From Comamonadaceae bacterium (GTDB lineage Bacteria; Pseudomonadota; Gammaproteobacteria; Burkholderiales; Burkholderiaceae_C), in NCBI GenBank assembly GCA_947448735.1, contig CANFOS010000020.1, positions 1-64,000 of the forward strand: a stretch of DNA of 64,000 nt, in the 5' to 3' direction. Under the pieces are notes generated by a model that saw only the letters and a list, made by a program, of their open reading frames with translations, was not told the DNA's origin and ran no database searches. Shown here one piece after another: positions 9,698-18,200 of this stretch. Made by a program: the position numbers and the translations under genes. How positions within the stretch are numbered: position 1 is the stretch's first letter; every line of letters starts with the position of its first letter.

Positions 9698-10819
9698 ATG
9701 AGCTTGTCCGAACCCCGCATCGAGCAGCAGCAAAGGTCTGAAGGCCTGGTCTGCGCCGTGCTGGGCGTGTGGACGGCGTCCCGCCTGACGGGTGGCTCTG
9801 CCTGGCCGGCGGTTCAGGGGCAACTGAAGGCTCCGGGCAAGCCTGGCGCACGCTGGCATCTTTTGGACATCGCCCAGCTTGACCACCTGGGAGCACAACT
9901 GCTGTGGACGCACTGGGGCCGGGCGTGGCCCGCCAGCATCGCGATTGCGCCCAAGCATCGCACGCTGATTGAAACGGTTGAAAAGTTTGCCGCGCAGCCT
10001 GCCGCCAAGCCCCGCGCAGACGGGTTGCAGCCGCTGCGACTGCTGGGCGCTCGAGCCCTGGCCACTCTGGACCACATCCGCGCTCTGGTACGCCTGATCG
10101 GGCAGCTGCTGATTGACGTCGTGCGCCTGGCGCGGCGCCCCAAGGACGGCCCTTGGCGTGATTTATCGGGCCATCTGTATCACATTGGTGCGACGGCGTT
10201 GCCGATTACCGCGCTGGTTGGGTTTTTGATTGGTGTGGTGCTGGCTTACCTGATTTCGCAGCAGCTCCGGCAATTTGGTGCGGATGCTTTTATTGTGAAT
10301 ATTTTGGGTATCTCGCTGATACGCGAACTGGGGCCTGTGCTCGCCGCCATTTTGATTGCCGGGCGTTCCGGCTCGGCCATCACGGCGCAGATTGGCGTGA
10401 TGCGCGTGACCGAAGAACTCGACGCGATGCGCGTGATGGGCATTGCGCGCGGCTTTCGACTGGTGATGCCGCGCGCGCTGGCTCTGGCGGTGGTCATGCC
10501 GCTCATCAGCGTGTGGACCACGATTGCTGCGCTGCTGGGCGGCATGTTGGCGGCCAATGCGGTGATGGGTATCACGCCGACGTTTTTTATCACTGCCCTG
10601 CCGGCTGCGGTTGAGATTGCCAACCTGACGCTGGCCACGGGCAAGTCGGTGGTTTTTGGCGTGCTGATCGCCTTGGTGGGTTGCCACTTTGGCTTGCGCG
10701 TCAAGCCCAACACCGACAGCTTGGGGCAAGGCACCACCGCGTCGGTGGTGACATCCATCACGGTGGTGATTCTGGTCGATGCGCTGTTTGCGATTGTGTT
10801 CAAAGATGTTGGTATCTAA
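9698..10819 (+). CDS. MlaE-family lipid ABC transporter permease with N-terminal STAS-like domain
   Basis: A 373-residue permease of an MCE-type lipid transporter. Residues about 125-373 are the MlaE/YrbE fold with about five membrane segments and the conserved 'RELGPVLAAILIAGRSGSAITAQIGVMRVTEELDAMRVMGI'. Residues about 35-110 look like a fused STAS domain ('WHLLDIAQLDHLGAQLLWTHWG'), the role MlaB plays as a separate protein in the canonical Mla system. First gene of a four-gene operon: ATPase 2 bp downstream, then the MCE protein and an auxiliary lipoprotein. Probably moves phospholipid or a similar lipid across the envelope; direction and substrate unknown. Confidence 0.9.
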   Translation: MSLSEPRIEQQQRSEGLVCAVLGVWTASRLTGGSAWPAVQGQLKAPGKPGARWHLLDIAQLDHLGAQLLWTHWGRAWPASIAIAPKHRTLIETVEKFAAQPAAKPRADGLQPLRLLGARALATLDHIRALVRLIGQLLIDVVRLARRPKDGPWRDLSGHLYHIGATALPITALVGFLIGVVLAYLISQQLRQFGADAFIVNILGISLIRELGPVLAAILIAGRSGSAITAQIGVMRVTEELDAMRVMGIARGFRLVMPRALALAVVMPLISVWTTIAALLGGMLAANAVMGITPTFFITALPAAVEIANLTLATGKSVVFGVLIALVGCHFGLRVKPNTDSLGQGTTASVVTSITVVILVDALFAIVFKDVGI

Positions 10820-10821
10820 AA

Positions 10822-11610
10822 ATGAATACACCCGTCGTCGAGATCAAAAAACTCTGGACTGTTTTCAATCACGGCGACAAGGCGTCGGTGGTTCACAAAG
10901 ACCTGGACATGACGGTCGAGCGAGGCGAGCTGCTGTCTCTGGTCGGCGGCTCGGGCTCTGGCAAAACGGTGCTGCTGCGCCAGATGCTGGGGCTGGAGCA
11001 TCCCACCAAAGGCGACATCACCGTGCTGGGCAAACCGGCGGCCGAGCTGGGCAAGCAGGGCGCTGCCAGTCGGGTGGGGATGCTGTTTCAGCAGGGCGCG
11101 CTGTTCTCGGCCTTCACGGTGCTGGACAACATCGCCTTCCCGCTGCGCGAGCTCAAGGTGCTGCCGCCGGATGTGATTCGCGAGGCGGCGATGGTCAAGC
11201 TGCAAATGGTCGGCCTCACGCCGGATGCGGCTGACAAGCTGCCCAGCGATTTGTCAGGCGGCATGGTCAAACGTGTGGCCCTGGCCAGGGCCCTCGTCAT
11301 GGACCCGCCGCTGTTGTTTCTGGACGAGCCCACCGCCGGACTGGACCCCGAAGGTGCGGACAGCTTTTGCGCCCTGCTGCGCTCGCTGCACAAGGACATG
11401 GCACTGACCGTGGTGATGGTCACGCATGACCTGGACACCCTGTTTGAATTGAGCACCCGCATTGCGGTGCTGGCCGATCAAAAGGTCATCATCAATGACG
11501 TGCCCAAGAAAGTGGTTGCCTTCGCGCATCCGTTTGTTCGTGAGTTTTTCCAAGGGCCACGAGGCCAGCGCGCGATGCAACTGCTGCGCCAATACCCGTT
11601 GACCGTCTAG
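10822..11610 (+). CDS. MlaF-like ABC transporter ATP-binding protein
   Basis: A 262-residue ATPase energising the MlaE-type permease. Walker A GGSGSGKT, ABC signature 'LSGGMVKRVALARAL' (the GGM variant is usual in MlaF proteins), Walker B 'LLFLDEPTAGLDP' and the switch histidine in 'VTHDLDTL' are all present. The start ATG at 10822 gives MNTPVVEIKKLW, 2 bp after the permease stop; the frame is open further upstream but overlaps the permease. Operon position and motif variants place it with the MCE system rather than with the peptide importers elsewhere in the window. Confidence 0.93.
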   Translation: MNTPVVEIKKLWTVFNHGDKASVVHKDLDMTVERGELLSLVGGSGSGKTVLLRQMLGLEHPTKGDITVLGKPAAELGKQGAASRVGMLFQQGALFSAFTVLDNIAFPLRELKVLPPDVIREAAMVKLQMVGLTPDAADKLPSDLSGGMVKRVALARALVMDPPLLFLDEPTAGLDPEGADSFCALLRSLHKDMALTVVMVTHDLDTLFELSTRIAVLADQKVIINDVPKKVVAFAHPFVREFFQGPRGQRAMQLLRQYPLTV

Positions 11611-11624
11611 AAGGAAACTGAACT

Positions 11625-12581
11625 ATGGAAAACAAAGCCCATGCCATGGCCGCTGGCGCCTTCGTGCTGGTGGTGTCTGCGCTGCTGGCCGTGCTGGCCG
11701 TCTGGCTGATGCGCGACAAGACCCAGCGCGACATGTATGAACTGTCCACCAGCGAGATCATTTCGGGCCTGCAACCGCAGGCCACCGTCAACTTTCGCGG
11801 GGTGCCGGTGGGCAAGGTGGAGTTCATTGGCTTTGACAGCAAAATCAAGGGCAATGTGCTGGTACGGGTGTCGATTGCCAGGAACGCACCGGTCACACAA
11901 TCTGTTTTTGCCACGGTCGCTTCGCAGGGTGTGACTGGCCTGGGCTTTATCCAGCTGGACGACACCGGCGAGTCAACAGTGCGTCTGGCTGTCAATGACG
12001 ACAACCCGCCGCGCATCCCTTTTAAAAGCGGCGGCCTGGACAAGTTGCTCAGGCAAAGCGAAGTGATTTTCAAACAGGTGGCGTTGGCCAGCGTGCAGCT
12101 GGGCAAATTGCTGTCAGACGACAACCAGAAAGTCATCACCGGGGCCGTGACACAACTGGGCGATGCCGCAGGCCAGGTGGGCAAACTGTCGGCCAACATG
12201 AACGCCGTTCTTGATGCCCAGCTTGGGCCTGACAAGGTCAACCTTCCCAAGCTGGTCAAGAACATGGACGCCACGCTGGCGTCTGCCAAGGCGGCAACCG
12301 ATGAAGTCGGCGTGACGGCCAGGCGCCTGAATGAAAAAGGCGGTCCTCTCGACAAACTGGCCGAAGGTGGCGCGGCGTTGGCCGCTGGCGTGGTGACCTT
12401 CAGTGCCGCCACCCTGCCCAAGCTGGGCGAGGTCGCGGACGAAACCGCACGCGCCATGCGCCAGTTGCGCCGAACCGTCAATGCAGTTGACGACAACCCG
12501 CAGTCCCTTATTTTTGGCAATGGCGCGCCCATGCCCGGCCCGGGCGAGCCCGGGTTCTTAGCCCCAGGAGTCCAAAAATGA
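11625..12581 (+). CDS. MCE-domain (MlaD-like) lipid transport protein
   Basis: A 318-residue periplasmic protein anchored by one N-terminal helix (residues about 8-28, AMAAGAFVLVVSALLAVLAVWL). A single MCE domain follows at about 40-115 ('GLQPQATVNFRGVPVGKVEFIGF' to 'GVTGLGFIQLDD'), and a long, mostly helical C-terminal region (about 130-300) as in MCE proteins that form a hexameric tunnel. It is preceded by an AAGGA ribosome site 7-11 bp before the ATG, and its 3' end overlaps the lipoprotein gene start by 4 bp (ATGA). Confidence 0.9.
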   Translation: MENKAHAMAAGAFVLVVSALLAVLAVWLMRDKTQRDMYELSTSEIISGLQPQATVNFRGVPVGKVEFIGFDSKIKGNVLVRVSIARNAPVTQSVFATVASQGVTGLGFIQLDDTGESTVRLAVNDDNPPRIPFKSGGLDKLLRQSEVIFKQVALASVQLGKLLSDDNQKVITGAVTQLGDAAGQVGKLSANMNAVLDAQLGPDKVNLPKLVKNMDATLASAKAATDEVGVTARRLNEKGGPLDKLAEGGAALAAGVVTFSAATLPKLGEVADETARAMRQLRRTVNAVDDNPQSLIFGNGAPMPGPGEPGFLAPGVQK

Positions 12582-13312
12582 CACAACGCGGATTGTTCAA
12601 CCTGGCTTTAAACGCTATTGATTCAGGAGCTGAAAACAAAGGTATTTCATGTGCTACAGGCCGTTTTTTCATCTTTTTAAGTATTTTTTCCAGTGGTTTG
12701 CTGCTGGGGGGATGCTCGGCGTTGCCTGACAAGCCTGTTCGCGCCAGCATGTACGACTTTGGGCCCGGCGAGCTGAAGCAGCCGGTTTCTGGCCAGGCGC
12801 CGCTTGAGAATCTGCCCCCGATGGCCATCGACGACATCTCAACGCCCGGGGGCGTGCTGGACAACATGACCGTGCTGTATCGGCTGGCCTACCAAGACGC
12901 GCAAGAATTGCGGCCGTACGCCCTGGCGCGTTGGTCCATGCCGCCTGCTCAGCTGGTGCGCCAGCGGCTGAAGGACGCCTTGGGCCAACGCCGCAGCGTT
13001 TTTAATGCGGGCGACAGCGCAGCACTCAACCGCAACCAGAACGCTGCGCTGCCGCGCCTTCTGCGGCTGGAGCTGGAGGAGTTCAGCCAGGTGTTCAGCA
13101 GCGCCAGTACCAGCACAGGTGTGATCCGCCTGCGAGTCACGCTGCTCGACATCACGCCTGCCAGCCAAAAGCTGATCGCCCAGCGCAGCGTGCTGGTGCA
13201 GCGCCCCGCCCTCACCGCTGATGCACCCGGTGGTGTGCGCGCGCTGTCGGCAGCCACAGACGCAGCAATTGAAGAGATTGACCAGTGGCTGCAGCAAAAC
13301 GCTGCGCGCTAG
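12578..13312 (+). CDS. ABC transport auxiliary lipoprotein (PqiC/ABC_trans_aux-like) of the MCE system
   Basis: A 244-residue lipoprotein. The lipobox LLGGC (Cys at about residue 46) follows a hydrophobic helix, and the mature part has 'RASMYDFGPG', 'VLYRLAYQDAQELRPYALARWSMPPAQLVRQRLKDAL', typical of the outer-membrane partner of MCE/Pqi transporters. The leader is unusually long: residues about 13-32 (AIDSGAENKGISCATGRFFI) are encoded by a copy of the two-stem interspersed element at 12614-12672. An internal start could in principle bypass it, but the ATGA overlap with the MCE gene supports the annotated ATG. Confidence 0.85.
   Translation: MTQRGLFNLALNAIDSGAENKGISCATGRFFIFLSIFSSGLLLGGCSALPDKPVRASMYDFGPGELKQPVSGQAPLENLPPMAIDDISTPGGVLDNMTVLYRLAYQDAQELRPYALARWSMPPAQLVRQRLKDALGQRRSVFNAGDSAALNRNQNAALPRLLRLELEEFSQVFSSASTSTGVIRLRVTLLDITPASQKLIAQRSVLVQRPALTADAPGGVRALSAATDAAIEEIDQWLQQNAAR
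12614..12672 (+). repeat. Two-stem interspersed element within the MCE lipoprotein leader
   Basis: GCTATTGATTCAGGAGC followed by a diverged second stem (GTGCTACAGGCC) and a T-rich tail (GTTTTTTCAT). It is translated as residues about 13-32 of the auxiliary lipoprotein, just before its signal helix. It aligns end to end with the copy at 23670-23728. Confidence 0.65.
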
Positions 13313-13363
13313 CTCGGCCGTGGCAGCGATTGGCTTTTAGGCTTTTTGTGTCACCTGGTCTGC

Positions 13364-13999
13364 TCAAGCTCTCATCAACAAAGGAAACAGCTTGCCCAAG
13401 CCGTCAGCCATCACTTCAACCGCCAGCGCAGCCAATATCAAGCCCATCAGCCGCGTCATCACATTGATACCGGTTTTACCCAGCACTCTGGCGATTGGGT
13501 CGGCCAGGGAAAAGCACAGCGCGGTGGCCAGGCCAATCACCACGCCGTAGCCGACCAGCGTGCCGAGCTGCCAAAAGGTTTTGGCTTTCTCAGCGTAAAT
13601 GATCACGGTGGACATGGTGGCCGGGCCGGTCAGCAGCGGAATGGTCAGAGGCACCACGGCGATGCTGGCACCCATCGCGGCTTTGGCTGCGCCGTCTTCC
13701 ATCTCGTGGGTGCTGGGTTTGGCTTCGGCAGGCTGGGCGTTGAGCATGTTCGTGGAACTGATGAGCAGCAGCATGCCGCCGCCGACCTCAAAGCTGGCCA
13801 GTGAGATGCCGAAAAACTCCAGAATTTTCAAGCCCAGCAGCGCGCTCACGGCAATCACCACAAAGGCGGTGAACGATGACATCAAAATCGTGTGCTGCTT
13901 TTGCGCTTTTGAAAAGCCCAGCGTGTAGTGAATGAAAAACGGCACGATGGCCAGCGGGTTGACGATGGCCAGCAACGTGACGAGGGGCTTGAAGTCCAT
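13364..13999 (-). CDS. MarC-family integral membrane protein
   Basis: A 211-residue protein of the MarC/UPF0056 family. It begins 'MDFKPLVTLLAIVNPLAIVPFFI', the diagnostic motif, and shows about six hydrophobic segments with a central polar loop near residues 95-110 (AEAKPSTHEMEDGA). Later segments include 'GASIAVVPLTIPLLTGPATMSTVIIYA' and 'VMTRLMGLILAALAVEVMADGL'. Inner-membrane location. The family was once called multiple antibiotic resistance proteins, but no resistance or transport activity is firmly assigned. It lies 42 bp after the SDR gene on the same strand. Confidence 0.9.
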   Translation of the reverse strand: MDFKPLVTLLAIVNPLAIVPFFIHYTLGFSKAQKQHTILMSSFTAFVVIAVSALLGLKILEFFGISLASFEVGGGMLLLISSTNMLNAQPAEAKPSTHEMEDGAAKAAMGASIAVVPLTIPLLTGPATMSTVIIYAEKAKTFWQLGTLVGYGVVIGLATALCFSLADPIARVLGKTGINVMTRLMGLILAALAVEVMADGLGKLFPLLMRA

Positions 14000-14041
14000 T
14001 AAAAAATTCCTTCAGGCCAGCAGATTTTTTCGCAGGGCCAT

Positions 14042-14788
14042 TTATCTGCCACCGGCAACGTCGATGATGGTGCCTGTCGTGTAGCCAGATTTTTCGCTGA
14101 TGAGCCACATGATGGCTTCAGCCACCTCAGCAGCGGTACCGGCGCGCTGCATGGGCACCTGGGGTGCGAGGTCGCGCACACGGTTGGGCAGCCCGCCCGA
14201 GGCGTGAATCTCGGTGTCGATGATGCCGGGCCGCACGGCATTGACGCGAATGCCTTCTGCTGCCACTTCTTTGGCCAGGCCCACGGTGAAGGTGTCAATC
14301 GCGCCTTTGGCTGCGGCGTAGTCCACATACTGGCCGGGCGCGCCCAAGCGGGCTGCGGCGCTGGACACATTGACGATCGTGCCGCCTTCTGCCTGGTAAC
14401 GTGTGCTCATGCGCTGGACGGCTTCACGGGCGCACATGAAGGAGCCCAACACATTGACGGCAAACATGCGCTGCAGCCGCTCCGCGCTCATGGCATCGAC
14501 GCGACTGGTCATGTCGACCACGCCTGCGTTGTTGACCAATGCTGTGAGTCGGCCCAGCTTGGCATCGACTTTTTTGAACATGGCCAGCACATCGGCCTGA
14601 ACAGCGACATCGGCCTGCACGGCGATCGCCGTGCCGCCGCTGGCGCGGATGTGTCGCACCACCTCGTCAGCAGCCAGCGAGTTGGCCGTGTAGTTGACAG
14701 CCACCGCATAGCCCTGGCTGGCCGCCAGCAGCGCCACGGCTGCACCTATGCCGCGAGAGCCGCCAGTAATGATGAGGACTTTGCTCAA
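14042..14788 (-). CDS. Short-chain dehydrogenase/reductase
   Basis: A 248-residue classical SDR oxidoreductase. The cofactor-binding TGGSRGIG lies at residues 8-15, NNAG at 86-89, and the catalytic Ser142/143, Tyr157 and Lys161 (YAAAK) are present, followed by 'VNAVRPGIIDTEIHA'. N-terminal 'MSKVLIITGG' supports the start at 14788. Probably NADP(H)-dependent, since an arginine follows GGS in the glycine loop, but the substrate is unknown; glucose/ribitol dehydrogenase-like SDRs look similar. It is divergent from the dienelactone hydrolase gene with 71 bp between starts, and MarC follows it. Confidence 0.92.
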   Translation of the reverse strand: MSKVLIITGGSRGIGAAVALLAASQGYAVAVNYTANSLAADEVVRHIRASGGTAIAVQADVAVQADVLAMFKKVDAKLGRLTALVNNAGVVDMTSRVDAMSAERLQRMFAVNVLGSFMCAREAVQRMSTRYQAEGGTIVNVSSAAARLGAPGQYVDYAAAKGAIDTFTVGLAKEVAAEGIRVNAVRPGIIDTEIHASGGLPNRVRDLAPQVPMQRAGTAAEVAEAIMWLISEKSGYTTGTIIDVAGGR

Positions 14789-14859
14789 AGATAACTCCTG
14801 TCGCCACGCGAATTTGCTATAACAATGTACTTCACCTTCTTAACTACCGGAGATATAAC

Positions 14860-15549
14860 ATGGGCCACTTCATTCACCTCAAAGCCGCCGACGGCTTTTC
14901 AGTCCCCGCCTACCTGGCCCAGCCTGCCGGCAAGGCCAAAGCGGCCATTGTGGTGATTCAGGAAATCTTCGGCGTTAACTCGCACATTCAGGCCGTGACC
15001 GACCGCTTTGCCGCACAGGGCTATCTGGCCATTGCACCGGCCATGTTTGAGCGCGTCACGCCGGGCGCCGATCTGGGCTACCAGCCAGAGGACATGACGG
15101 CCGGCATGGGCCTGAAGACTGCAGCCACCGCCTTGCCAGGCGCTGGCGTGATGCAGGACATCCAAGCCGCCATTGACCACGCCGCGCAGGAAACGGGTGG
15201 CAAGGTCGGCATGATTGGTTTTTGCTGGGGCGGCCTGCTGACCTGGCAGTCGGCCTGCACCCTGAGTGGCCTGAGCGCCGCCGCGCCCTACTACGGCGGC
15301 GGCATCACATCACCGTCAGAAGTTGCCCGCCACCCGAAGTGCCCGGTGATGGCCCACTTTGGCGAGAAAGACCATTACATCCCGATGGATGGCGTGAACG
15401 CCTTTGCCGCAGCACACCCGGAAGTGACAGTCCACGCCTATGCGGCTGACCACGGCTTTAACTGCGACCAGCGCGGTTCGTACAACCAGCCAGCCGCAGA
15501 CCTGGCGCGTGAACGCACGCTGGCGTTTTTTGCAGACAAGCTGGCGTAA
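14860..15549 (+). CDS. Dienelactone hydrolase family protein
   Basis: A 229-residue alpha/beta hydrolase with the dienelactone hydrolase triad Cys122 (GFCWGG), Asp171 (GEKDHYIP) and His198 (AADHGFNCD), and E36 in 'VIQEIFGVN', which in characterised enzymes activates the cysteine. Dienelactone hydrolases open 4-carboxymethylenebut-2-en-4-olide in chlorocatechol degradation, but most relatives outside such clusters have unknown substrates and no aromatic-degradation genes sit beside this one. No signal peptide; cytoplasmic. A start ATG with a GGAG-containing leader (taccggagatataac) supports position 14860. Confidence 0.92.
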   Translation: MGHFIHLKAADGFSVPAYLAQPAGKAKAAIVVIQEIFGVNSHIQAVTDRFAAQGYLAIAPAMFERVTPGADLGYQPEDMTAGMGLKTAATALPGAGVMQDIQAAIDHAAQETGGKVGMIGFCWGGLLTWQSACTLSGLSAAAPYYGGGITSPSEVARHPKCPVMAHFGEKDHYIPMDGVNAFAAAHPEVTVHAYAADHGFNCDQRGSYNQPAADLARERTLAFFADKLA

Positions 15550-15561
15550 GGGCAGTTGATA

Positions 15562-15615
15562 GGGCTGCCAGATGACCTAAAAAGTCCTTTTTAAGGCTCT
15601 TTAGGTCTGCAGCCC
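15562..15615 (+). terminator. Large hairpin downstream of the dienelactone hydrolase gene
   Basis: GGGCTGC (15562-15568) pairs with GCAGCCC (15609-15615), and inside it GACCTAAA pairs with TTTAGGTC, giving a long interrupted stem 13 bp after the stop codon. No long T-run follows. It abuts a two-stem element on the opposite strand. Confidence 0.5.
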
Positions 15616-15653
15616 AACGAATCATTAGGCTGGCAGCTCCTCTTTTTATAGTG
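15603..15653 (-). repeat. Two-stem interspersed element between converging genes
   Basis: Read on the minus strand: CACTATAAAAAGAGGAGCTG, then CAGCC-taatgattcgtt-GGGCTG as a clear second stem. It lies between the dienelactone hydrolase and glcF 3' ends. Confidence 0.6.
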
Positions 15654-15709
15654 TTTTTGTCTGCCGGTCTGGCGGCGCACGCCCCCGAGAACATCTGGCA
15701 CCGCCGAAT

Positions 15710-16939
15710 TTACAGGCCTTGGCTCAGCGCCTCATCCAACACTTCAACCCAATGCCGCACCGGCGTGGCCGTGCCACTTTGCAAGTGCGTGATGCAGCCG
15801 ATATTGGCTGAGACGATGACCTCGGGCTTCATCTGGCTCAGGTTGCCGAGCTTGCGGTCGCGCAGTTCGTAAGCTATTTTTGGCTGCAGCACCGAGTAAG
15901 TCCCCGCCGAACCGCAGCACAGATGCGCTTCGCAGCTGGCCGTTTTGACGTTAAAGCCCAAGGCGCCCAGGTGCTGCTCAACACCGCCGCGCAGTTGCTG
16001 GCCGTGCTGCAGCGTGCAGGGTGGATGAAAGGCGATTTGACCTGCTTTGGCTGTCACTTTGTCTTTCAGGTGTTCGACCAGATCCGGCAGCAGTTCGCTC
16101 AGGTCGCGGGTCAACGCGCTGATGCGTTCGGCTTTGGCGGCGTACTGCGCGTCGTCTGCCAGGGCGTGGCCGTAGTCTTTGACCATGCTGCCGCAGCCTG
16201 ATGCGTTCATCACAATCGATTCAACACCGCTTTCAACATGCGGCCACCATGCGTCAATGTTGCGGCGCATCTCTTCTTTGGCACCGTCTTGGTCGTTGAG
16301 ATGGAATTTAACAGCGCCGCAGCAACCGGCTTTGGGGGCCACCACCACCTGTACGCCTGCAGCGTCCAGCACCCGGGCCGTGGCTGAATTGATGTTGGGC
16401 GACATGGCCGGTTGCACGCAACCTTCGAGCAGGAGGACCTTGCGCGCGTGGCTGCGGCTGGGCGTGATACCTGCATCCTGTTTGGCGGGCACCTTGTTTT
16501 TAAGCGTCGCGGGCAGCAGCCCCCGCACCGCCTGGCCCAGCGCCATGGCCGGGCCAAACAGCGGTGACGGCAGACCTTCCTTGAGGGCCCAGCGCACCGC
16601 CTTTTCAGCCATGGGCCGTTCGACACGCTGATCGACCAGCTTGCGGCCAATGTCGATCAAATGCCCGTATTGCACGCCGCTCGGGCAGGTGGTTTCGCAG
16701 TTGCGGCAGGTCAGGCAGCGGTCCAGGTGCAGCTGCGTTTTGCGAGTGGGTGTTTCGCCTTCCAGCACTTGTTTGATCAGGTAAATGCGGCCACGCGGGC
16801 CGTCAAGCTCGTCACCGAGCAGCTGATAGGTGGGGCAGGTGGCGGTGCAAAAGCCGCAGTGCACACACTTGCGCAAAATCGCTTCGGCCTGAAGGCCATC
16901 AGCAGAGTTTTTAAATTCGGGGGACAGGTTGGTTTGCAT
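15710..16939 (-). CDS. glcF: Glycolate oxidase iron-sulfur subunit
   Basis: A 409-residue electron-transfer subunit of membrane-associated glycolate oxidase. Two [4Fe-4S] ferredoxin motifs are visible: C25-C28-C31-C35 ('CVHCGFCTATCP') and C75-C78-C81-C85 ('CLTCRNCETTCP'). Two CCG cysteine-rich domains follow ('GCCGAVKFHL' and 'LCCGSAGTYS'). With GlcD and GlcE it oxidises glycolate to glyoxylate. It lies 12 bp downstream of glcE. The flavin catalytic subunit glcD is not adjacent and not in this window, which is unusual for a classic glcDEF operon. Confidence 0.94.
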   Translation of the reverse strand: MQTNLSPEFKNSADGLQAEAILRKCVHCGFCTATCPTYQLLGDELDGPRGRIYLIKQVLEGETPTRKTQLHLDRCLTCRNCETTCPSGVQYGHLIDIGRKLVDQRVERPMAEKAVRWALKEGLPSPLFGPAMALGQAVRGLLPATLKNKVPAKQDAGITPSRSHARKVLLLEGCVQPAMSPNINSATARVLDAAGVQVVVAPKAGCCGAVKFHLNDQDGAKEEMRRNIDAWWPHVESGVESIVMNASGCGSMVKDYGHALADDAQYAAKAERISALTRDLSELLPDLVEHLKDKVTAKAGQIAFHPPCTLQHGQQLRGGVEQHLGALGFNVKTASCEAHLCCGSAGTYSVLQPKIAYELRDRKLGNLSQMKPEVIVSANIGCITHLQSGTATPVRHWVEVLDEALSQGL

Positions 16940-16951
16940 GTTGTGAGCTCG

Positions 16952-18121
16952 TTACCAGTCTGCGTACATGCGGTGTGGGTTGAAAACACCGGAGGGGTCA
17001 AATTCATGTTTTAACGCGCGGTGGATGCGGCCCAAGGGCGGCTTCAGGCTGTCAAATCGAGCGATTGAGCCCTTTTTGCAAGCGCTAGCAGCTATAAAAA
17101 GAGTAGCACTTCCACCCACTGAAGCCGTCAGCTCACGCAGCCGCTGGCCTTGCTGTGCATCGGCTCGCACCCAGCGCTGGCCGCCATGCCATTCCATCAG
17201 CGGCGAATCAGGCAGGTCCAGCGGCGGTGTGGTTTGCGGCACTGACAAGCGCCACAGGTCTTGCGTGTCTGTGCGTTCTTTGAACCACGGCAACTGCTGG
17301 TCGCGGCAGCGCTGCCAATCAAAGGCGGCTTGGCCGTTGGACAGGCGCTGCCCGCCCAGCTTGAGGCAAGCGGCCTCCACCGCCGCCACCGCGCCGCGCA
17401 GCCGCAGGTACAGCGCGCCCTTGCCGCTTTCTTCAAGCCAGCAACTGGCATTCAGAGGCAGCGGCTGGCCGCCCCAGCTGTGGAGCTGGGTCAAGGCCTG
17501 GGCCTGCGACATCTCAAATCTCAAGCTTGCCTCCAGCGGGGCAACGGGCAACACCTTCAGGCTGACCTCGGTCAGCAGCCCCAGCGTGCCCATGCTGCCG
17601 ACCATCAGACGCGACACGTCGTAGCCGGCCACGTTTTTCATGACCTGACCACCAAAGCTCACATGTTCGCCCTTGCCGTTGATGAGTTTGACGCCCAGCA
17701 CGTAGTCACGCACGGCACCCACACTGGCCCGGGCCGGGCCGCTCAGGCCCGCAGCCACCATGCCGCCTAAGGTGGCGACGCTCCCTGCGGCGATGGCGCT
17801 GCACTGAGTACCGGCGCTTGATAGCGGCGCGGTGCTGTTGGTATTGAAGTGCGGCGGTTCAAACGGCAGGCACTGGCCTTGGGCCAGCAGCAGCGCTTCC
17901 AGCTCGGCCAAAGGAGTTCCCGCCAAAGCAGTGACGACCAGCTCGGTGGGTTCGTAGCTGACAACGCCATTGAGCGATGTGGTGTCGAGGATGTCGCCTT
18001 GCAGCGATTCACCATAAAAATCCTTGCTGCCACCCCCACGCAGGCGAAGTGTTGTGCCAGCCGCAGCAGCAGCACGAACCTGGGCGGCGATAGATGAGAT
18101 GAGCTCTGTTTGTGCAACCAT
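16952..18121 (-). CDS. glcE: Glycolate oxidase FAD-binding subunit GlcE
   Basis: A 389-residue FAD_binding_4 protein. 'LRLRGGGSKDFYGESLQGDILDT' and 'YEPTELVVTALAGTPLAELEALL' are the PCMH-type FAD-binding region; 'GGMVAAGLSGPARASVGAVRDYVLGVKLINGKGE' and 'NVAGYDVSRLMVGSMGTLGL' are also diagnostic. The C-terminus 'HEFDPSGVFNPHRMYADW' is complete. Residues about 339-353 (SACKKGSIARFDS region) correspond to a two-stem repeat copy at 17062-17107 and look like a small extra loop compared with other GlcE proteins. It precedes glcF; the SMP-30 gene lies 79 bp upstream on the same strand. Confidence 0.93.
   Translation of the reverse strand: MVAQTELISSIAAQVRAAAAAGTTLRLRGGGSKDFYGESLQGDILDTTSLNGVVSYEPTELVVTALAGTPLAELEALLLAQGQCLPFEPPHFNTNSTAPLSSAGTQCSAIAAGSVATLGGMVAAGLSGPARASVGAVRDYVLGVKLINGKGEHVSFGGQVMKNVAGYDVSRLMVGSMGTLGLLTEVSLKVLPVAPLEASLRFEMSQAQALTQLHSWGGQPLPLNASCWLEESGKGALYLRLRGAVAAVEAACLKLGGQRLSNGQAAFDWQRCRDQQLPWFKERTDTQDLWRLSVPQTTPPLDLPDSPLMEWHGGQRWVRADAQQGQRLRELTASVGGSATLFIAASACKKGSIARFDSLKPPLGRIHRALKHEFDPSGVFNPHRMYADW
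17062..17107 (-). repeat. Two-stem interspersed element inside glcE
   Basis: On the minus strand it reads GCTACTCTTTTTATAGCTGC then TAGCGCTTGCAAAAAGGGCT. Stem 1 keeps GCTA/TAGC arms; stem 2 is degraded. It is translated in frame near the C-terminus of GlcE. Confidence 0.6.
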
Positions 18122-18200
18122 GTTCAGATGGTAAGCGGGACAAGCCCGAGTCAGTTTGAATTTTTTGAACAGGCCCTGTTCGCTTTTTTAATGCGGCCTG

